From contig JAWWNJ010000184.1 of the NCBI GenBank assembly GCA_037176885.1, forward strand, positions 124,001 to 188,000: a stretch of DNA of 64,000 bases, written 5' to 3'. The DNA comes from Favolaschia claudopus. Its lineage: Eukaryota > Basidiomycota > Agaricomycetes > Agaricales > Mycenaceae. The notes under the pieces were generated by a model. The model worked only from the letters and a program-made list of their open reading frames with translations. It had not been told where the DNA came from and ran no database searches. How positions within the stretch are numbered: the first letter of the stretch is position 1; the number at the start of each line of letters is the position of its first letter. A program made the translations under genes and the position numbers. Of the stretch, positions 1-11,806 are shown piece by piece.

Positions 1-95
1 CTCCATAAATGGTGCATCATATCACCTCGATCAAAAGTGCAAAGTGTGCAAAAAAAATGTGAACATGCCAAGGTATTCCGGAACAGCTGTAAAGC

Positions 96-158
96 TGTTT
101 GACTTTCGAAATTCCCCTCTAAAAAGCCAAATTCCGGTTACTTTTGGTCATACCGAGT
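96..158 (+). repeat. Recurrent terminal motif, copy 1
   Basis: This 63-bp stretch ends in the motif CGGTTACTTTTGGT followed four bases later by CCGAGTA. The same stretch, with few changes, lies at 45,199-45,262. Shorter versions lie at 1,796-1,818, 8,180-8,213, 24,758-24,781 with its arm mirror, and 42,621-42,646. Sequence after CCGAGTA differs at each site, so this looks like the outer end of a mobile element. No partner end was found, so the family is not assigned. Confidence 0.6.
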
Positions 159-908
159 AAATAATGGCAATCACCAAATTTTTTCGCGCGTTTTCCCAAA
201 AAGGAAATTTCCTGTTTGCCTCTTTCTTTTGCGCCATTTCGAAACTCCTGCTGCTTCTATGCTCTTCTACTCGGTCTAAATGACTTTGAAGACACTTTCG
301 GTTCATTTCGATGCAGAAACCTACGAAAAACTCTGGCATTCGTACACCGACATCCTCAATTCAGTTGTGACAGCGCAGCGCCAACTATCTCTATGTTATC
401 GGCTTGCATGGCTCTTCCTACTCTCTCTAGTGACCCACACTCCTCGAAAACCACTCTATAAGAGTGAATCAACTGATACGGCTCAAAGCCACGTTAGTCG
501 CGACGTGAAGTCGTAATCGGAGTTGTGCAAGGGTGCACGATGGTTGTGGATAATGGTGAGTACATATTGTCTTGTACAAGCTCCCCTCTTTATTTAGACC
601 TGGTGCGCTCATCCGTAATCTATCTATGGTCTCTTGAAGCGCCTAGAGCCGAATACATCACTTCTTTGTCGACTTACCTATCGTCTTATCCTGCCCCACA
701 TCGTGATTTGCACAACCACTCAATACAGCATCTTGTTTATCCAAATGAATCCTTTGAGTCGCTTTTACACAACTTAGGGATAGCCTGTAGTGTTCGGAAT
801 GCCTCGCAGACCTCTTCGTGGCCCAGGAAACGCGAGAAGGAGCGCGAAGAGCAGCAATTTCCTTTTTGGGAAAACGCGCGAAAAAATTTGGTGATTGCCA
901 TTATTTAC
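157..908. mobile_element. Inverted-repeat element of about 750 bp
   Basis: The ends are inverted copies of about 60 bp: 157-213 reads GTAAATAATGGCAATCACC and onward, and 849-908 is its reverse complement. A single related arm recurs at 15,721-15,777, just upstream of the methyltransferase gene. Open frames inside give no recognisable protein, so it is probably non-autonomous. It abuts the terminal motif at 96-158, so one element may sit against another. Confidence 0.6.
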
Positions 909-2587
909 AGGAATTGCAGTAACACCCTACTAGCAATATCCGCAGCTAAGCTACCTATAACATCCATGATTCGCCCTCCTAAGGTTGGTTTGATCAAATT
1001 TTCCTTATCTGGTAATGCATCTAATTTCGCCGCAACTGTAGGAGTATGGGTTACGAGAGGTTCGACTGTAGCTGAAAATTACTCTTAAATCAATTTATTT
1101 GTAATGTCCAGAACAGAGTTTCTGCTACCTTCCCTGAGTCGCAGATCTTTGGAACCCCGTGCCGACTTCACCCACTTGCGGGGAGAAAATTGCGAATTTT
1201 TTCTGGACAATACAATTAAAATGCCCCGAAGTGTCGTTTAGACCACTTTCTGGGCTCGAAATGGGTGTGTGACGAGGTACACTGTACACTCTGAATCACG
1301 GTGATGAAGGCCCAGAAAGCACAGCCAAACAGGAATCTGGATGCTCAATTGACTTTAAGCAGCCCAGCCCTCATCCATAGCATGTTTTCTTCGACTTGCG
1401 TGGCATAAACATAGTGTGAAATACTGGCCAGGCAGAGAAATACCCAAAATTTGAAATTGTCCCAATTTAGCAATATTTGCAGTTTTGGGGAGGTAGTTGA
1501 ACAGATTTCGGGTGAGTGAGGACCTGTAAAATAAGATTTGAATCTTATGATGCTGTGAGTCAGGTATCAGAGTTTTACAGTGTAGTCTTGGACCTCTGTG
1601 AGACACTGAAAACTGGGGACAATATCCAGCCATCAAAACATAAACAATTGGAATTCAAATACACACGCAACAAGAGCACGGTGAGCCCAAACCACTTCAT
1701 ATGCAACAGCATATGCCTCTACCATAGATACAGTGCCAATTTGGTCAGTGATTATAGGTGCTAACCTGTCGTACATAGGCAATTTCTGGATTCGCTTACT
1801 TTTGGTAATGCCGAGTAGGGTATGATATCTCTACCAGAATGTGTAGGAATGTAATCAAGGGGGAATCGGGATTCGAAAATCGGATATAGGGTCGACTTTC
1901 TTTTACAGGGATTCCTGAAAATAATGACGATCAGGTTTTTTTTTTCCCGCCTTCGTCTACGTCTATTCCTTTGCCTCCGCCATCGCCATCGCCGTCCCCG
2001 TTCTCGCCTTCACCATCACAGCTGAGTATGCTCTCGCTCGGATCCAGGATGTCAGTCACGGACACAGGGCCCAGAGAGCACACAGACAACTTACTGAGAT
2101 CTCTTATGAATGGCGCATATTGAATTCAGAAGACATTTCTTTTATGCTCGTTACCAAATCCCAGACCCAAAATTCCAGAATTCGAGGTCGAAAAAAATCA
2201 CCCCTGTTACAGTCCTAGATAGGAGCAGGAACCCTCATGGAGCACTCGTAGGGTGAACAAATTGAGCAAGAGATCCATAACATAGCTCAGCAAATGCAAA
2301 CAGAGAGCAAACAGCCTTCATTCAGACATTAAAAGATGGCATGCAGAGTTTTGAGACTCTGAGACACGGATAACATGCGCCTGGTTTCCTCGTTCCGCGG
2401 CCAAAAAGAAGAAGGAGCAAGATCACAGGAAGAACGTTTCCTCGACTGAGCCGAGCCAAGAGCAAGGCAGAGGAGGCTGACGAAGAGCGCAGATGAAATA
2501 TCCGGATTCAGGGACAACGGATAACGGATAACCGAAGACGGACACTTTGAAAATAGCAATAACGTGAACTGACATCGGATTAGTGGG
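909..2587. other. No gene seen; repeat debris
   Basis: No coherent coding region was found. Contents are a terminal-motif copy at 1,796-1,818, a weak relative of the 157-908 element arm near 1,900-1,945, and a short-period CGCCATCGCCATCGCC-like tract near 1,978-2,012. Confidence 0.5.
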
Positions 2588-2757
2588 AGCTCGCGTACAT
2601 ACCCGTTCCCGTCCCCATGTTACCCGTACACCCGTACCTGTTCGCGCATGCCTTACTTCCTGTGCCCGCGCCCCTGTCAACGCCCATAGACCCGCACGCC
2701 CCCGCATGCATAGGAGCACACGGATTCCCGTACCCAGACTCGCTCGCGTGCCCGTAG
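2588..2757. repeat. Degenerate CCCGTACC-rich repeat
   Basis: Irregular repeats of CCCGTACC and CCCGCACGCC fill this stretch on the plus strand. The Arg/Pro-rich open frames here are a by-product. The composition recalls the ACCCGCGGGT family near 19.7-20.3 kb, but direct kinship is not shown. Confidence 0.45.
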
Positions 2758-3123
2758 AGAAGTGCCAAGAAGTAATACATTTCGTGAAGATTCCGGTGAC
2801 ATCCTGAAGAGCTTGAGCAATAGAAAGCCTCGGGAGACATTATTGGATAGCAACACTTTCAGGAGCTTTCTTTAGCGGAAAAGCAGAGCCAAGTCCCGAA
2901 GCAAGATTGTCAAAGAAACAACGGGGAAAACTTGAGGTGTCGCGCAAGTGTCGGCCCACTCCGATGACCTAGGACCGGGATTGCAGACTACAATACACAT
3001 TTGAACTTCGACGGAGCAGTCAGCAGTATGAGAGTTGAGGGCGCCCGGACAGAGATAACGACTGAAGAGAGACTCAGAGAGGAAAGCAAGAGAATTTGTT
3101 TGCGCAAGCGTGCCCAGACGTAG

Positions 3124-3369
3124 TCTCGTAAACCAGACTTTACTCCGGGCGATGAGAAGACAGTCGTTCTCAAGGACCTGCCGCCAGAAATGCTGAACAT
3201 TATCGAAATTATAGCCTTTGGCTTTGGTGATCAGGCGTCCATTTGGTCCAGTAGCAAGAGTACATACAAGAATAGTAGCACTCGCTGGATAGTCGTTCGG
3301 CCAACAGCTATTGATGTGTTCAGCGCCTATTCCGATGTTATTCCGAAATATGATGTGAATGATTTCTGA
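3124..3369 (+). pseudogene. F-box-like fragment
   Basis: An 81-residue plus-strand frame, open from after a TAG at 3,121 to a TGA at 3,367, contains VVLKDLPPEMLNIIE. That has the LPPE(I/M)L core by which fungal F-box domains usually begin, where they bind Skp1. No start codon, no rest of the F-box fold and no substrate-binding region are visible, so it is at most an exon relic. A longer minus-strand frame overlaps it but has no recognisable domain. The call rests on one short motif. Confidence 0.28.
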
Positions 3370-4135
3370 GTGATGCTGCCGGCTCTGCCGCATTCAAGAT
3401 CTGCGGCACACCTTCTCTCTTGGTTTGCGCGAAGGGGACCGACCATTCCCGTCCCCTCCCCTCCCTCGCTGCGCTCGGGGGGTCCCCCGGACCGGGGCCG
3501 CTCAGGTCGGCACTCTAAAGCCACGTTCGCGCGGAGGACTCTGTCTTTCACCCTAACCTCCTAACCCGTCGGGGCGGGGTTCTTTTGCTGAATTGCCGGA
3601 GCTAGGGCGCGCTCCGCTTGCCCTAGCTCCTCGGCTGTGTATTTTTTGGCCTACGGCAGTCATTACATCGTGATGATTAACTGATGGTTTATCAGATGCT
3701 GTGTATGTTGCTATGTGGCAACGACTTGGCAACGGCCTCGGACAAGCCTCGGAATAGGCGTTCAATCAGATCAATAGGCGTTGGCGGGCGCCTATGATAC
3801 TAAAGTTGTCGTGCCTCCAGTAGCAACGCTGGCATCGCACCCGCGACGCCGAATAACAACAGCCTTTTGATTGGATAATTTTGCCAGAGAATCTTTGCAT
3901 CCCAGCAAGGCGCGGATTGAGAGTTGATTTTTCTCGACTTGTAATCAATACCGGTGCCAAACTTCTCGTTCCGACGCAGCCTCGCTAATTCCCCAAAAGG
4001 TTGACAGTCAACTTTGAGCCGAGTAACTGACTGTCTCGTACAGTAGTGGACCAGCACCAGCGGCAAATTTGTCCGCCTCCATCTTCCTTAAACAATGTTG
4101 CGACCAGCTATCCATGTTTCCAGGAAGACCAAATC
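3370..4135. other. No gene seen; GC-rich tract
   Basis: A GC-rich stretch at 3,430-3,520 and an inverted pair around GAGCTAGGGC / GCCCTAGCTC at 3,598-3,632 are present. Nothing coding is supported. Confidence 0.4.
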
Positions 4136-4418
4136 CACGCCGCGAACTGTCACGCATCTGTGACACATTGTGACATGATCCGCTAAAGGTTTTACTTACC
4201 TTACTGACTGCCTTTTTTTAGCTCCATTTTTCCGCTGCTCCGACTCAACTCACAGTCAAATTGCCGTTTTTCACCGAAATCTGCGGCGCCCCACTTCCTG
4301 GACCTGCCGCTCGGTGGCAATTTTCCGCTGGAGCAGCTCCAAAATTCCGAGTCTTTGACGTGTTTTTACCTGCTTGTTTCATTCATGTGTTATTTGATCA
4401 TTGGGTTTGGGTTGCGGG
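4136..4418 (+). repeat. Dispersed direct repeat, copy 1
   Basis: About 285 bp matching 6,899-7,218 in the same orientation with scattered changes. Shared landmarks are CACGCCGCGAA, GTGACACATTGTGACAT, TTTTTCCGCTGCTCCGACTC and TTATTTGATCATTGGGTT. It has no coding content. It could be a solo LTR or other short interspersed repeat; clear TG/CA ends were not established. Confidence 0.65.
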
Positions 4419-5103
4419 AGGACCCATGATAATAACTATGTCTTGTAATGCCGGTGCCCGGCTTACAGATGAGGGGGAGCTTACGTTAATTCCCTCCAGA
4501 CTACACAGAAGTACGACAAAAAAAAATTAAAACTGTGCATCAGTCCAATGGAAAAAAGAAAGCTATCTCTCGACCTGAGAATCTCAGAAGTTAGACTGAG
4601 AGGCCAAGTTTTGTCCTTAGATCAGCCTTCGATTCACAACTCAAGGCATCTTTCTTGTATTACTGTTGCAGTCCCGGTGAAATCTGCTACCATGAGCTGA
4701 ATACAGGAATTTGTGCAGTTTTGACTGCTGGCCAGGTGTCTTGATTTTTTTTTTCGGAATTGTGTGAATTGAACTCGACTGCAGCTGCCATGTGGTGTCT
4801 TTAAAGGCGGGATGACTCAAGGGATGACTCCTTATACTTGATTTCCTGTTGATGCCGGCCCTTGGCTGAGAGTATTCCTTGACTGCATTTTCCCTGAGTG
4901 CACCGCTGTACAGTAGGCCACCTTGAGGCCAACTTGAGGCCACTCGTCTCAGGTCGACGTCTGAGTCGTCTCTAAGCCTCCATCACATATTGATGGCGTA
5001 CCCGTGGGAGATCACAGCTGATGGCGTACCCGTGGGAGAGTAGGCACATTGCACAGCCATCCACTTTCCGGGAACCTCAGACAAAAGGGGGGAGCGAGCT
5101 CCC

Positions 5104-5221
5104 CCAATTAAGGCTCCAATTGTTTTCGTTTATAAATATTTTGAACGGTTATAACCGTTTTTATTTCCGTTTAGTTTGCGCACCTGGGCAAACAGTTGAA
5201 AAACGGTTTTTAAACGGTTAA
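5104..5221 (+). repeat. Fragment related to the methyltransferase intron element
   Basis: Begins TTAAGGCTCCAATTG and is built from CGTTT/AAACGG blocks, with GTTTGCGCACCTGGGCAAA. The element at 16,637-17,167 begins with GTAAGGCTCCAACC and carries the same block style, including GTTTGCGAACTTTGGCAAA. This appears to be a diverged or truncated relative, so that element is repetitive and not a unique intron. Confidence 0.5.
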
Positions 5222-5988
5222 ACAATTAAATCCACCTACCTGGTCTGCCGGCTACAAATACACTTGAGCTGTTAAGTTGGGTGCTCTTGGTAGTTTCAGT
5301 AGAAAACTTTCAGCCCCTTCAAAATTGCCCAAATCTTCTGACACCCGCTGACAATATCGCTCAAAACTCATGTTCAAACCAAACTACCACGCCTGATTTT
5401 TTGATTTTGCGTTGTGTGGGGTGGGGTGACCGAGTTTCCTAGTAACAAGACAATTAGCATACGCAATCAACTAGAATCAAAATTCTGGCATGGGTAGTTC
5501 TATTTTCGAGACTATTCTCTACAGTTTTTATCAAGTGACTGAAGAGATAGGATGAGATTATGAGAGGTCGAAGCCTTTGCGAACTTGGAACCAAGCTCAA
5601 TTGGGAGCAAACACGGCCAAAGCTGCCGTTTCCGGAAAGGGCAGTGCCCGTACCCACATTAGAGTGCGAACGGGTGCCAAATAAATACTGGCGAGATACG
5701 GGGTTTTGATGGCGCATCAACGTCTAATATGCACAATTGAACAGTTGGGGTTAGGTGTGGCCCCCATGGGTTTGAAAATGGTCCCAAACTGCATCACGAC
5801 CATAATTTTACATCATAATTTTTTTCCTGACAAAGATTTGGCCATTTGCCATCAAAAATTTTTGATGGCCCAAAATTTTGAAAAACACCCACTCTTGACT
5901 ATTCCGAGTCGTTTGGTCCACGTCCGGGCTCGAAATTCGGAAAACTGCAATGTGACATGAAGTCACGTCCCCCACTAGTCCCCCACCA
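5222..5988. other. No gene seen
   Basis: Non-coding sequence. A short inverted pair, CAAAAATTTTTGATGG at 5,852-5,868, is the only visible structure. Confidence 0.4.
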
Positions 5989-6360
5989 TACTGTAAATAC
6001 TTGTACCGAGGCAACCGTCACGGTCACGGTGGGGTCCGCAAACCGCGGCGGGTCACGGTCACGGGCGGTCTGGTTGCCTCAGGTTGCCTCCAAAAAATCG
6101 TGACATTTCAGAAAATATTCATGTTTCGCCCTATTTTGGCGCCATTTTTGCTAAAAATTCTCGGAATTGTCTTTCCAACTATTTTCGTCGCAGTTAGACT
6201 GCTCAAAGTCTGAATTTGCCCGAGATCATGGCCAATTTTCGCGTTCTTGGTTGCCCAAAATCCAACCGTCACGCTCACTGCCGCTCTGGTTGCGTTGCCG
6301 AAGGCGGGTCACGGTGTCACGGTGTCGGGGTCGGTTGCCTCGGTACAAGTATCTACAGTA
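5989..6360. mobile_element. TA-flanked inverted-repeat element, 372 bp
   Basis: Starts TACTGTAAATACTTGTACCG and ends with the near-exact reverse complement (CGGTACAAGTATCTACAGTA), giving arms of about 29 bp. The outermost TA on each side fits a Tc1/mariner-style TA target duplication. Inside are short GTCACGGTCACGG tandem units. No transposase frame is present, so it is a MITE-like non-autonomous copy. Confidence 0.65.
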
Positions 6361-6635
6361 GGTGCAGCAAGCTGTGACTTGTGTGACGATTCATACGTGG
6401 CCGAACCGCCGACAAGATCAACCGTTGTCAAGCATCTCGTCCTGGTCGTCTCCAATAGCGGCGACCTTAAAATTGTTCAGTTCACGACCAGGCGTCACGC
6501 ATAACGTGAACAACCGATCGTAATGATACAGTATATGGAGAAGCCTTTTTTGAAAGGCGCGCATTGGGCCGGCGAAGAGGAAGATATAGATGTGGACACG
6601 CTTTTTGCCGCTGTCAAACAGCTGTTCGTAACAGA

Positions 6636-6705
6636 TCAAACTTATCTCCGAAGCCCAACCCCAAGCCCAAACTTGCTCCCGGAGTAACTCTAAGAGTTAC
6701 CGCAA
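6636..6705 (+). repeat. Short dispersed repeat shared with the copia relic
   Basis: The segment ATCAAACTTATCTCCGAAGC followed by CCAACCCCAAGCCCAAA also occurs at 46,665-46,720, inside the interrupted copia pol region. Its origin is unknown. Confidence 0.5.
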
Positions 6706-6898
6706 TGTGTTTATCTTTCTCGGTGAAATTTACTGAGATGGTCAAAATAATCCAAACTATTTCTTTAATTGCCGTCGCTGGGATCGCACTAGTCCAGCGG
6801 AAAACGGAAGGGGAGGCCAGAAGGGAGACGAAAGGCCAAGTCCGTCGTCACGTGGCCGCGCAGCTCTTTCTTTCCTTAAAATTCCTGGAGACTAAACT

Positions 6899-7218
6899 CA
6901 CGCCGCGAATTGTCACGCTTCTGTGACACATTGTGACATGCTCCGCGAAAGTTTTTACCTTGCTTGCTGCCTTTTTTTGCCTCCATTTTTCCGCTGCTCC
7001 GACTCAACGCACAGTCAAATTGCCGTTCTTCACCGAAATTTGCGGCGTCCCACTTCGTGGACCTGCCGCTCGGTGAAAACGGCAATTTTCCTGTGAGTTT
7101 CGCTGGAGCAGCTCCAAAATTCCGAGTCCCTGATGGGTTTTCTTACCTACTTGTATGTATCATTTGTTAATAAGATTTTTCTTTGTGTTATTTGATCATT
7201 GGGTTGGGGTTGCGGGCG
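6899..7218 (+). repeat. Dispersed direct repeat, copy 2
   Basis: Second copy of the repeat at 4,136-4,418, carrying two small extra blocks near 7,075-7,092 and 7,150-7,190 that the first copy lacks. Confidence 0.65.
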
Positions 7219-7344
7219 CCGGCCCGGACGGCTGGGGTTTTCCACCCCAGACCCCGACCGCTGCGCGGGGCTTTCCGCTCGCCGCGGAGGCCCACTGCGT
7301 GGTGCAATGCTTGTGGTCACAGTTCTCAGAAAAGCAATAAAAAA

Positions 7345-7425
7345 TATTGCGCGAGTTGAGATTCGAACTCACGACCTTCAGCAAAACATGAGAATACATT
7401 AGACACATTCTCTAACCGATAGGAC
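7345..7425 (-). pseudogene. Degenerate tRNA-like sequence
   Basis: Read on the minus strand it has a tRNA A-box-like CCTATCGGTTAGAG, a B-box-like GAGTTCGAATCTC with a four-pair T stem, a variable loop AGGTC, and a downstream TTTTTT that could end Pol III transcription. The acceptor stem does not pair: the 3' side is CTCGCGC but no GCGCGAG lies at the 5' side. A tRNA pseudogene or a SINE head fits better than a working tRNA. It lies against the 3' cut of the DIRS fragment. Confidence 0.4.
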
Positions 7426-7870
7426 ACAGGAGCAGGAATGAGTTCCACCAAGCAATGTCAAGCTTGGCAGAGGCAGGAAGGCGACGGCGTTGGCGACGGG
7501 GAAGGAAGGCGAGACTCCGCAGGAAGTCTCGGATGCGACGGGTGAAAAAGCGACCAACGGGAATCACGGACTGAGCAAAAACGAGGTGACCACACAACTG
7601 CTCGAGTTCGTAGTGGCTAGCAGAACCCCGGAACAGACACTGATCGAGCAGCAAAAGAAGCTGACCAAGCTTGTCTGCAGGAAGGCGTGCCTGCATCTTC
7701 ACGGTGTCAAGCTCAATGCCGAGAAACTCGAGGCAGTGAGTGGGCCCCTCCTCCTTATCACCGGATATTGAAAAACCAAGCTCCGCAGCTACAGAGCGGA
7801 AACCAGCACGACCATGCTCAGCATATGCCAAACCCTTGGAGGCAGGGGTGACATTGATCCACTCATCCAC
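7412..7870 (-). pseudogene. DIRS-type retrotransposon RT/RNase H fragment
   Basis: A 152-residue minus-strand frame reads like the thumb and RNase H start of a DIRS-family (tyrosine-recombinase) retrotransposon. It contains EFLGIELDTVKMQARLP, then ELEQLCGHLVFAQSVIPVGR, then LDIAWWNSFL; these are hallmark positions of that family's RT C-terminus. The catalytic YxDD box should lie just upstream but reads degenerate (VDEWINV). The frame is cut at its 3' end by the tRNA-like sequence. No recombinase gene or split repeats are nearby, so this is a dead fragment. Confidence 0.7.
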
Positions 7871-8739
7871 CTACTCTTCCGTGGCAATCCAGGATTTTGA
7901 AGGATCGTTCATTCTACTGGGCTTTGGTCTTCGTTGAGGCGACGAATCTTGAAGAGGGGGTGATGTCAGGGGATTCCACAGCTAGGACGTCCTTTGACTT
8001 GGGCAGAAGTTCTCTGTCTCCATGTGTGCTCACTTATGTCATATCTTACGTCACCTCTTGTATATAAGTAGTTCACTGGGGATCTCTGATCCCCAGGTTT
8101 GTTATCGACTTGGCTCCAGGGCCCTTCTCCCCTTACAGCAGTCACCCACAAAATCTGGTTGAAAACACGCAATTTCCGATTCCGGTTACTTACTTTTGGT
8201 CACACCGAGTACACAATCTGTCCCTACCACACATGAACGGAGGAGCTAGAAGTAACTTTGGGAGATGAAGACCCCCCAGTAACATCGCTAATTTTCATCG
8301 GATTCCCTTGCCCGGCCCCGCAATCCATCCCACCCCAAGTACCTGCTTTCGACCTTACAACAACAGCCCACCTGCGTGCCATCCCTTCGTGCTCAGAATG
8401 CGGGGCAGCAATACTTTATTGTCTTCAAGCTTCTGGAAAGCAATACTGCTGGTTTAGAAACTTCAATTGGGTGTCTAGTGGAAAATTGATATTGCTTGAG
8501 CAATGAGGAAGGCGCAAGTCCGAATATCGGTGCGTGTTTTTCACTGACGTCCAGACGTAGTCCTGTGGTTACCACGCCCGGTAAGAGGTATCCTGCGTTA
8601 TTATATAAGCAGCCTATTTGGGAAGTAATGGCAACCGCGCCTCGACGCGACTTAAGCGCGTTCCCGGGCAACTTTGAGGTGGAAAATCAAGCTCTCGACC
8701 AATACTAACCTCTTTGAATGCTCAAGCAACAAATTCTAC
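7871..8739. other. No gene seen
   Basis: Holds a terminal-motif copy at 8,180-8,213 (with TACTTACTTTTGG, a small internal duplication) and the inverted words TTGCTTGAGCA (8,493) and TGCTCAAGCAA (8,718). No coding region is supported. Confidence 0.4.
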
Positions 8740-9083
8740 GGGCCTTCATGATACTCGAGGTAGAAAACGTAGAATTCTCTGATTTGGGCACATTTCCGGT
8801 GAGTACAGGTTTGAAGACAGAACAAGTGTGAACTAAAGTAGGTCAAAAGGTGATGAGAGCGCGATGAGCGGCCGTGAACAAGTGAGTCGGAGTCAGCTAG
8901 AGTATATTAGAGAGCTAGTCGACGTGGGGAACAAGTGACTAGCGGGCAGCAAAGGTAACGAGCAGTATATAAGGTAGTGAAGGGGATGGTGATGGCGATG
9001 CGACGGTACGGGTGCAAAGGATGATGAAACGACGAAAAGAAATCGGAACGGAGTGGAAGCTCACGGATCAATCCTACAACATG
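8740..9083 (+). repeat. LTR-like repeat, copy 1
   Basis: The part 8,880-9,083 matches 32,300-32,586 in order: CTAGAGTATATTAG, GCTAGTCG..GTGGGGAACAA, CGGGCA, a TATA box (CAGTATATAAGG), GGTGATGG, GCGACGGTACGGG and a shared end GGATCAATCCTACAAC. The TATA box and the common right end suggest an LTR of an unidentified retrotransposon. Part of it also recurs at 31,447-31,530. Confidence 0.5.
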
Positions 9084-9946
9084 AACTGAGCAAGGACCTA
9101 TTCTTGACCAAATTGTAGGTCTCTTACACTGTTTCTGACGATTTCAGCTCTCCCAGTCGCGTCGAATCGGTGAAGGTGAGCGCGTTGTTTGGTTGTGCAT
9201 CACCATCAATCAGTGATAAGGCAAGATACCGGTTATCAGGCGCGGTAACTAACAGACTATAACGAGCGAGGAACGAGCTGCAAGTTATAGCGTCTGTCTA
9301 GAGAGACTAGTCCAGACGGTGCTCCCTGACCTGATCTATAGACATTCTTATTATGTTTGCCGCACCTGTACACTAGGCCAGATAGTTGTCTAGATTCAAC
9401 AGAGCTTACATGTAGTTCAAACTACCTCGGATTCATTTATAGACGTAAGATTGGGGTGAACGGCGAGCTCGAAGAGCATGATTGATTGAGACTGGCAAAA
9501 CGAGAGATAAATTCTGTTGAGATAAAGTCGAAAATCGAGGTTTAGGTCCGTAAAAGTCTCGGTTGTCAGAAAAAATAGCGGAACATGTGAAGATCCTACT
9601 TGGTCTCATCCGGGATAGAGTGTGTACACACTGAGATCATGTGAGAATCTGAGACGGACGAGGAACAGGACTTGTGCGCGAGAGATTCGCGGAAGATGTG
9701 TTGTTGGAAAACTAAAAGTAGTGAGTGTGTATTTTGTTGGCTATCCCAATCGATTTAATTACACAAGTAGGCAGTTACATTCAAGCTGAAAGCATGCATT
9801 TTAATACTGCGCCTGCATAAAGCACTCCACAATATATACTTGCTGCCACCGGAGTTCAACCAAAATCCAACCGAACTTGGAGGTTTGCTTGTGGTTCTGG
9901 GTGTTTAGCCCAAGTACTCAAGGAAATTGTGCCTAACTAATTGCTA
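9084..9946. other. No gene seen
   Basis: Non-coding. One inverted pair, TATAACGAGCGAGGAACGAG and GCAAGTTATAGCGTCTGTC, lies near 9,257-9,300. Nothing else is supported. Confidence 0.35.
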
Positions 9947-10490
9947 TAAGATGGAGAGCATGGGAACCCCGCACCCTGATGTAAGCAGCCCATGTGACCG
10001 TGGGAGGTTCCAAATCTCGAGGTTCGGAACGAAAAATTATTTATTTTAGCCTTTTTTGAGGGCTGGGAGCCCTTATCCCTACCTAGAACTGCTAAGATCT
10101 TCGAAACGGTCCTTAATGTGCATACTAGACTCCCCTTTGTTGCTGCCGAGCTGCCCACAACATGACCAAAGCATGTGCCGGGGCGGGCCGAGGTGGCAGT
10201 GCTGTGGCAGTGCATTCCAAATCTTTCGACAGATTTTTGGAAAACTGAGGGGAAAACACGATTGCAACACTTCCTTGAAAATGTCACACTAATGTCACAC
10301 CCGGTTATATCCTTTCTCCTGAGGCTTTTCTGGTCAAAACTCTTCATAGAATGTCATCTACTGCTCTGTAACTTCCATTTCTATGAAAAACCTTGGCCCT
10401 AAGTGGCCTGTTACTGACGGTATAAATGCGTGACAGATGACACTGTGACTGCTGACATAAGGGTGCGGGGTTCCCACGCTCTCCATCTTA
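9947..10490. mobile_element. Inverted-repeat element family B, copy 1
   Basis: Ends are TAAGATGGAGAGCATGGGAA followed by CCCCGCACCC, and its inverted copy at 10,455-10,490, about 40 bp each. A second member lies at 52,809-53,424. Inside, no frame resembles a transposase. The terminal TA would fit a TA target duplication. Confidence 0.7.
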
Positions 10491-10772
10491 TGGTCTTCAG
10501 CATTAATATACAGCCGTGTTTCCTCAATTTTTTGGACCAACAAGTTAATTGTTAAGTTCTAAGTTTCTCATTTGAAATATGGGTCTAAGAAATTAGTTAA
10601 AATACATTTGATTTCTTGGCGCTAGAAATATAACTAGATGATATAACTTTTTGTCATGTATCTAAGTCCAATAAACCTGTTGTATCCTGACATGTTTCCT
10701 GAGCAAATAAATCTGACAGAGTACATAGAGGAAAAGTCCCAGATAACTGAGACGGTAAATTTTAGATTTAGA

Positions 10773-11042
10773 GTCCCCGGAAATGCTTCAAGATATGTGA
10801 AGTTTCCTATTACGCAAGAAACGTGAAGTTTCTGGACTCGTTTGAGTGCCAGATAAATTGGACTAAAAACTTAGGGTGTCATGCAACATTAAATGTATCT
10901 GCCAGGCTCTGCGATACATTTATTGGCGTCTAAAACTCTAAGTTTTCTGTCTGATTTCCTCAGCTTACAAATGAGTCTAAAAACTTCACGTTTCTTGCGT
11001 AATAGGAAACTCCACATATTTTGAAGCATTTTTGGGGACACT
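10773..11042. mobile_element. Foldback element with long arms
   Basis: The left arm (GTCCCC then AAATGCTTCAAGATATGTG then TTTCCTATTACGCAAGAAAC) reappears inverted at the right end with few changes. Homology continues past 70 bp, so most of the 270 bp could fold on itself. It carries no coding sequence. Confidence 0.65.
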
Positions 11043-11648
11043 ACAGTGCCACTCATCACCTCTCGACTACCATATAAGGGTGTGGGAAAGTAAAAATTTG
11101 TAATCCTTTCTCGGGCCGCAAAAAAAGGCCGATTTCCTCGGAAACTGCGGCAAACGACTCAGTTTGATTGCAGCTATCAGGCTTGTAAACGGCTAAGCTG
11201 TAGCATCAAATTTCAGTTTTCGGACCCAAAAAAAATGACCGATTGCACAGCCACACACTGTTTACCGGTGCATAGAGCCTCGGACCGAGACAGAATGTCT
11301 ATTTCTTGTGCTTTCACGGTAAGTAGATCAAGGTTTAGACCGCCAGGAGCGGAGAAAAGGGCAAAAAATGTAGGAAATTTTGGTTCAACAGCCGAAAAAA
11401 ATGACCGATTGCGTAAGAAAATGAGGTCTTAACGTGAATCGCATTCTTTTCATCGGTTTCCTTCCAAAAAAATTGGTTGTGAACTCTAATTCTCAGCCGA
11501 TCACTCACGGCACGTGTGCCGAAAAGGTGGCGGTTGGCACTGTAAATCTAACCTTTACTGTCTCATTTATCTGGGATTTGTACTCTATACATTGTGTATG
11601 GTTCATTTGCCCCTGAAAGCTATTAGGATACAATGAATCTATCGAACT

Positions 11649-11806
11649 GTGCAGCGAGCGGCAGTGCGGCGCCGCGGGCAAGGAATCCAGCAAAAAAAAA
11701 TCCAGGCGGGGTTTGGGGCGGAGCCCCGACAAGCTGTGTACCCCCCGTAGGTAGGGACGCGAGCGCAGCGAGCCGGCCCTGCCGAAGGCGGGGTGCTTAA
11801 GCTTGT
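11649..11806 (+). repeat. GC-rich interspersed family A, copy 1 (partial)
   Basis: Family A has a GC-rich core (GCAGCGAGCGG, GGCGGAGCCCCGACAAGCTG, GAGCGCAGCGAGCCGG, GCCGAAGGCGGGGTGC) ending TTAAGCTTGT. Full copies also have a 5' part with TCACGTGAAAAG and CGAGATGTCG. This copy lacks that 5' part. Other copies: 29,141; 30,738; 30,981; 31,271; 32,587; 49,674 and 50,372 (both inverted); 59,737. Confidence 0.75.

Noticed and set aside
525..1088. Plus-strand frame of 187 codons
   Set aside because: It crosses the right arm of the inverted-repeat element at 157-908; the FPFWENARKN part is simply the arm translated.
2872..3393. Minus-strand frame of 173 codons
   Set aside because: No recognisable domain; the opposite strand has a more protein-like F-box-type stretch.
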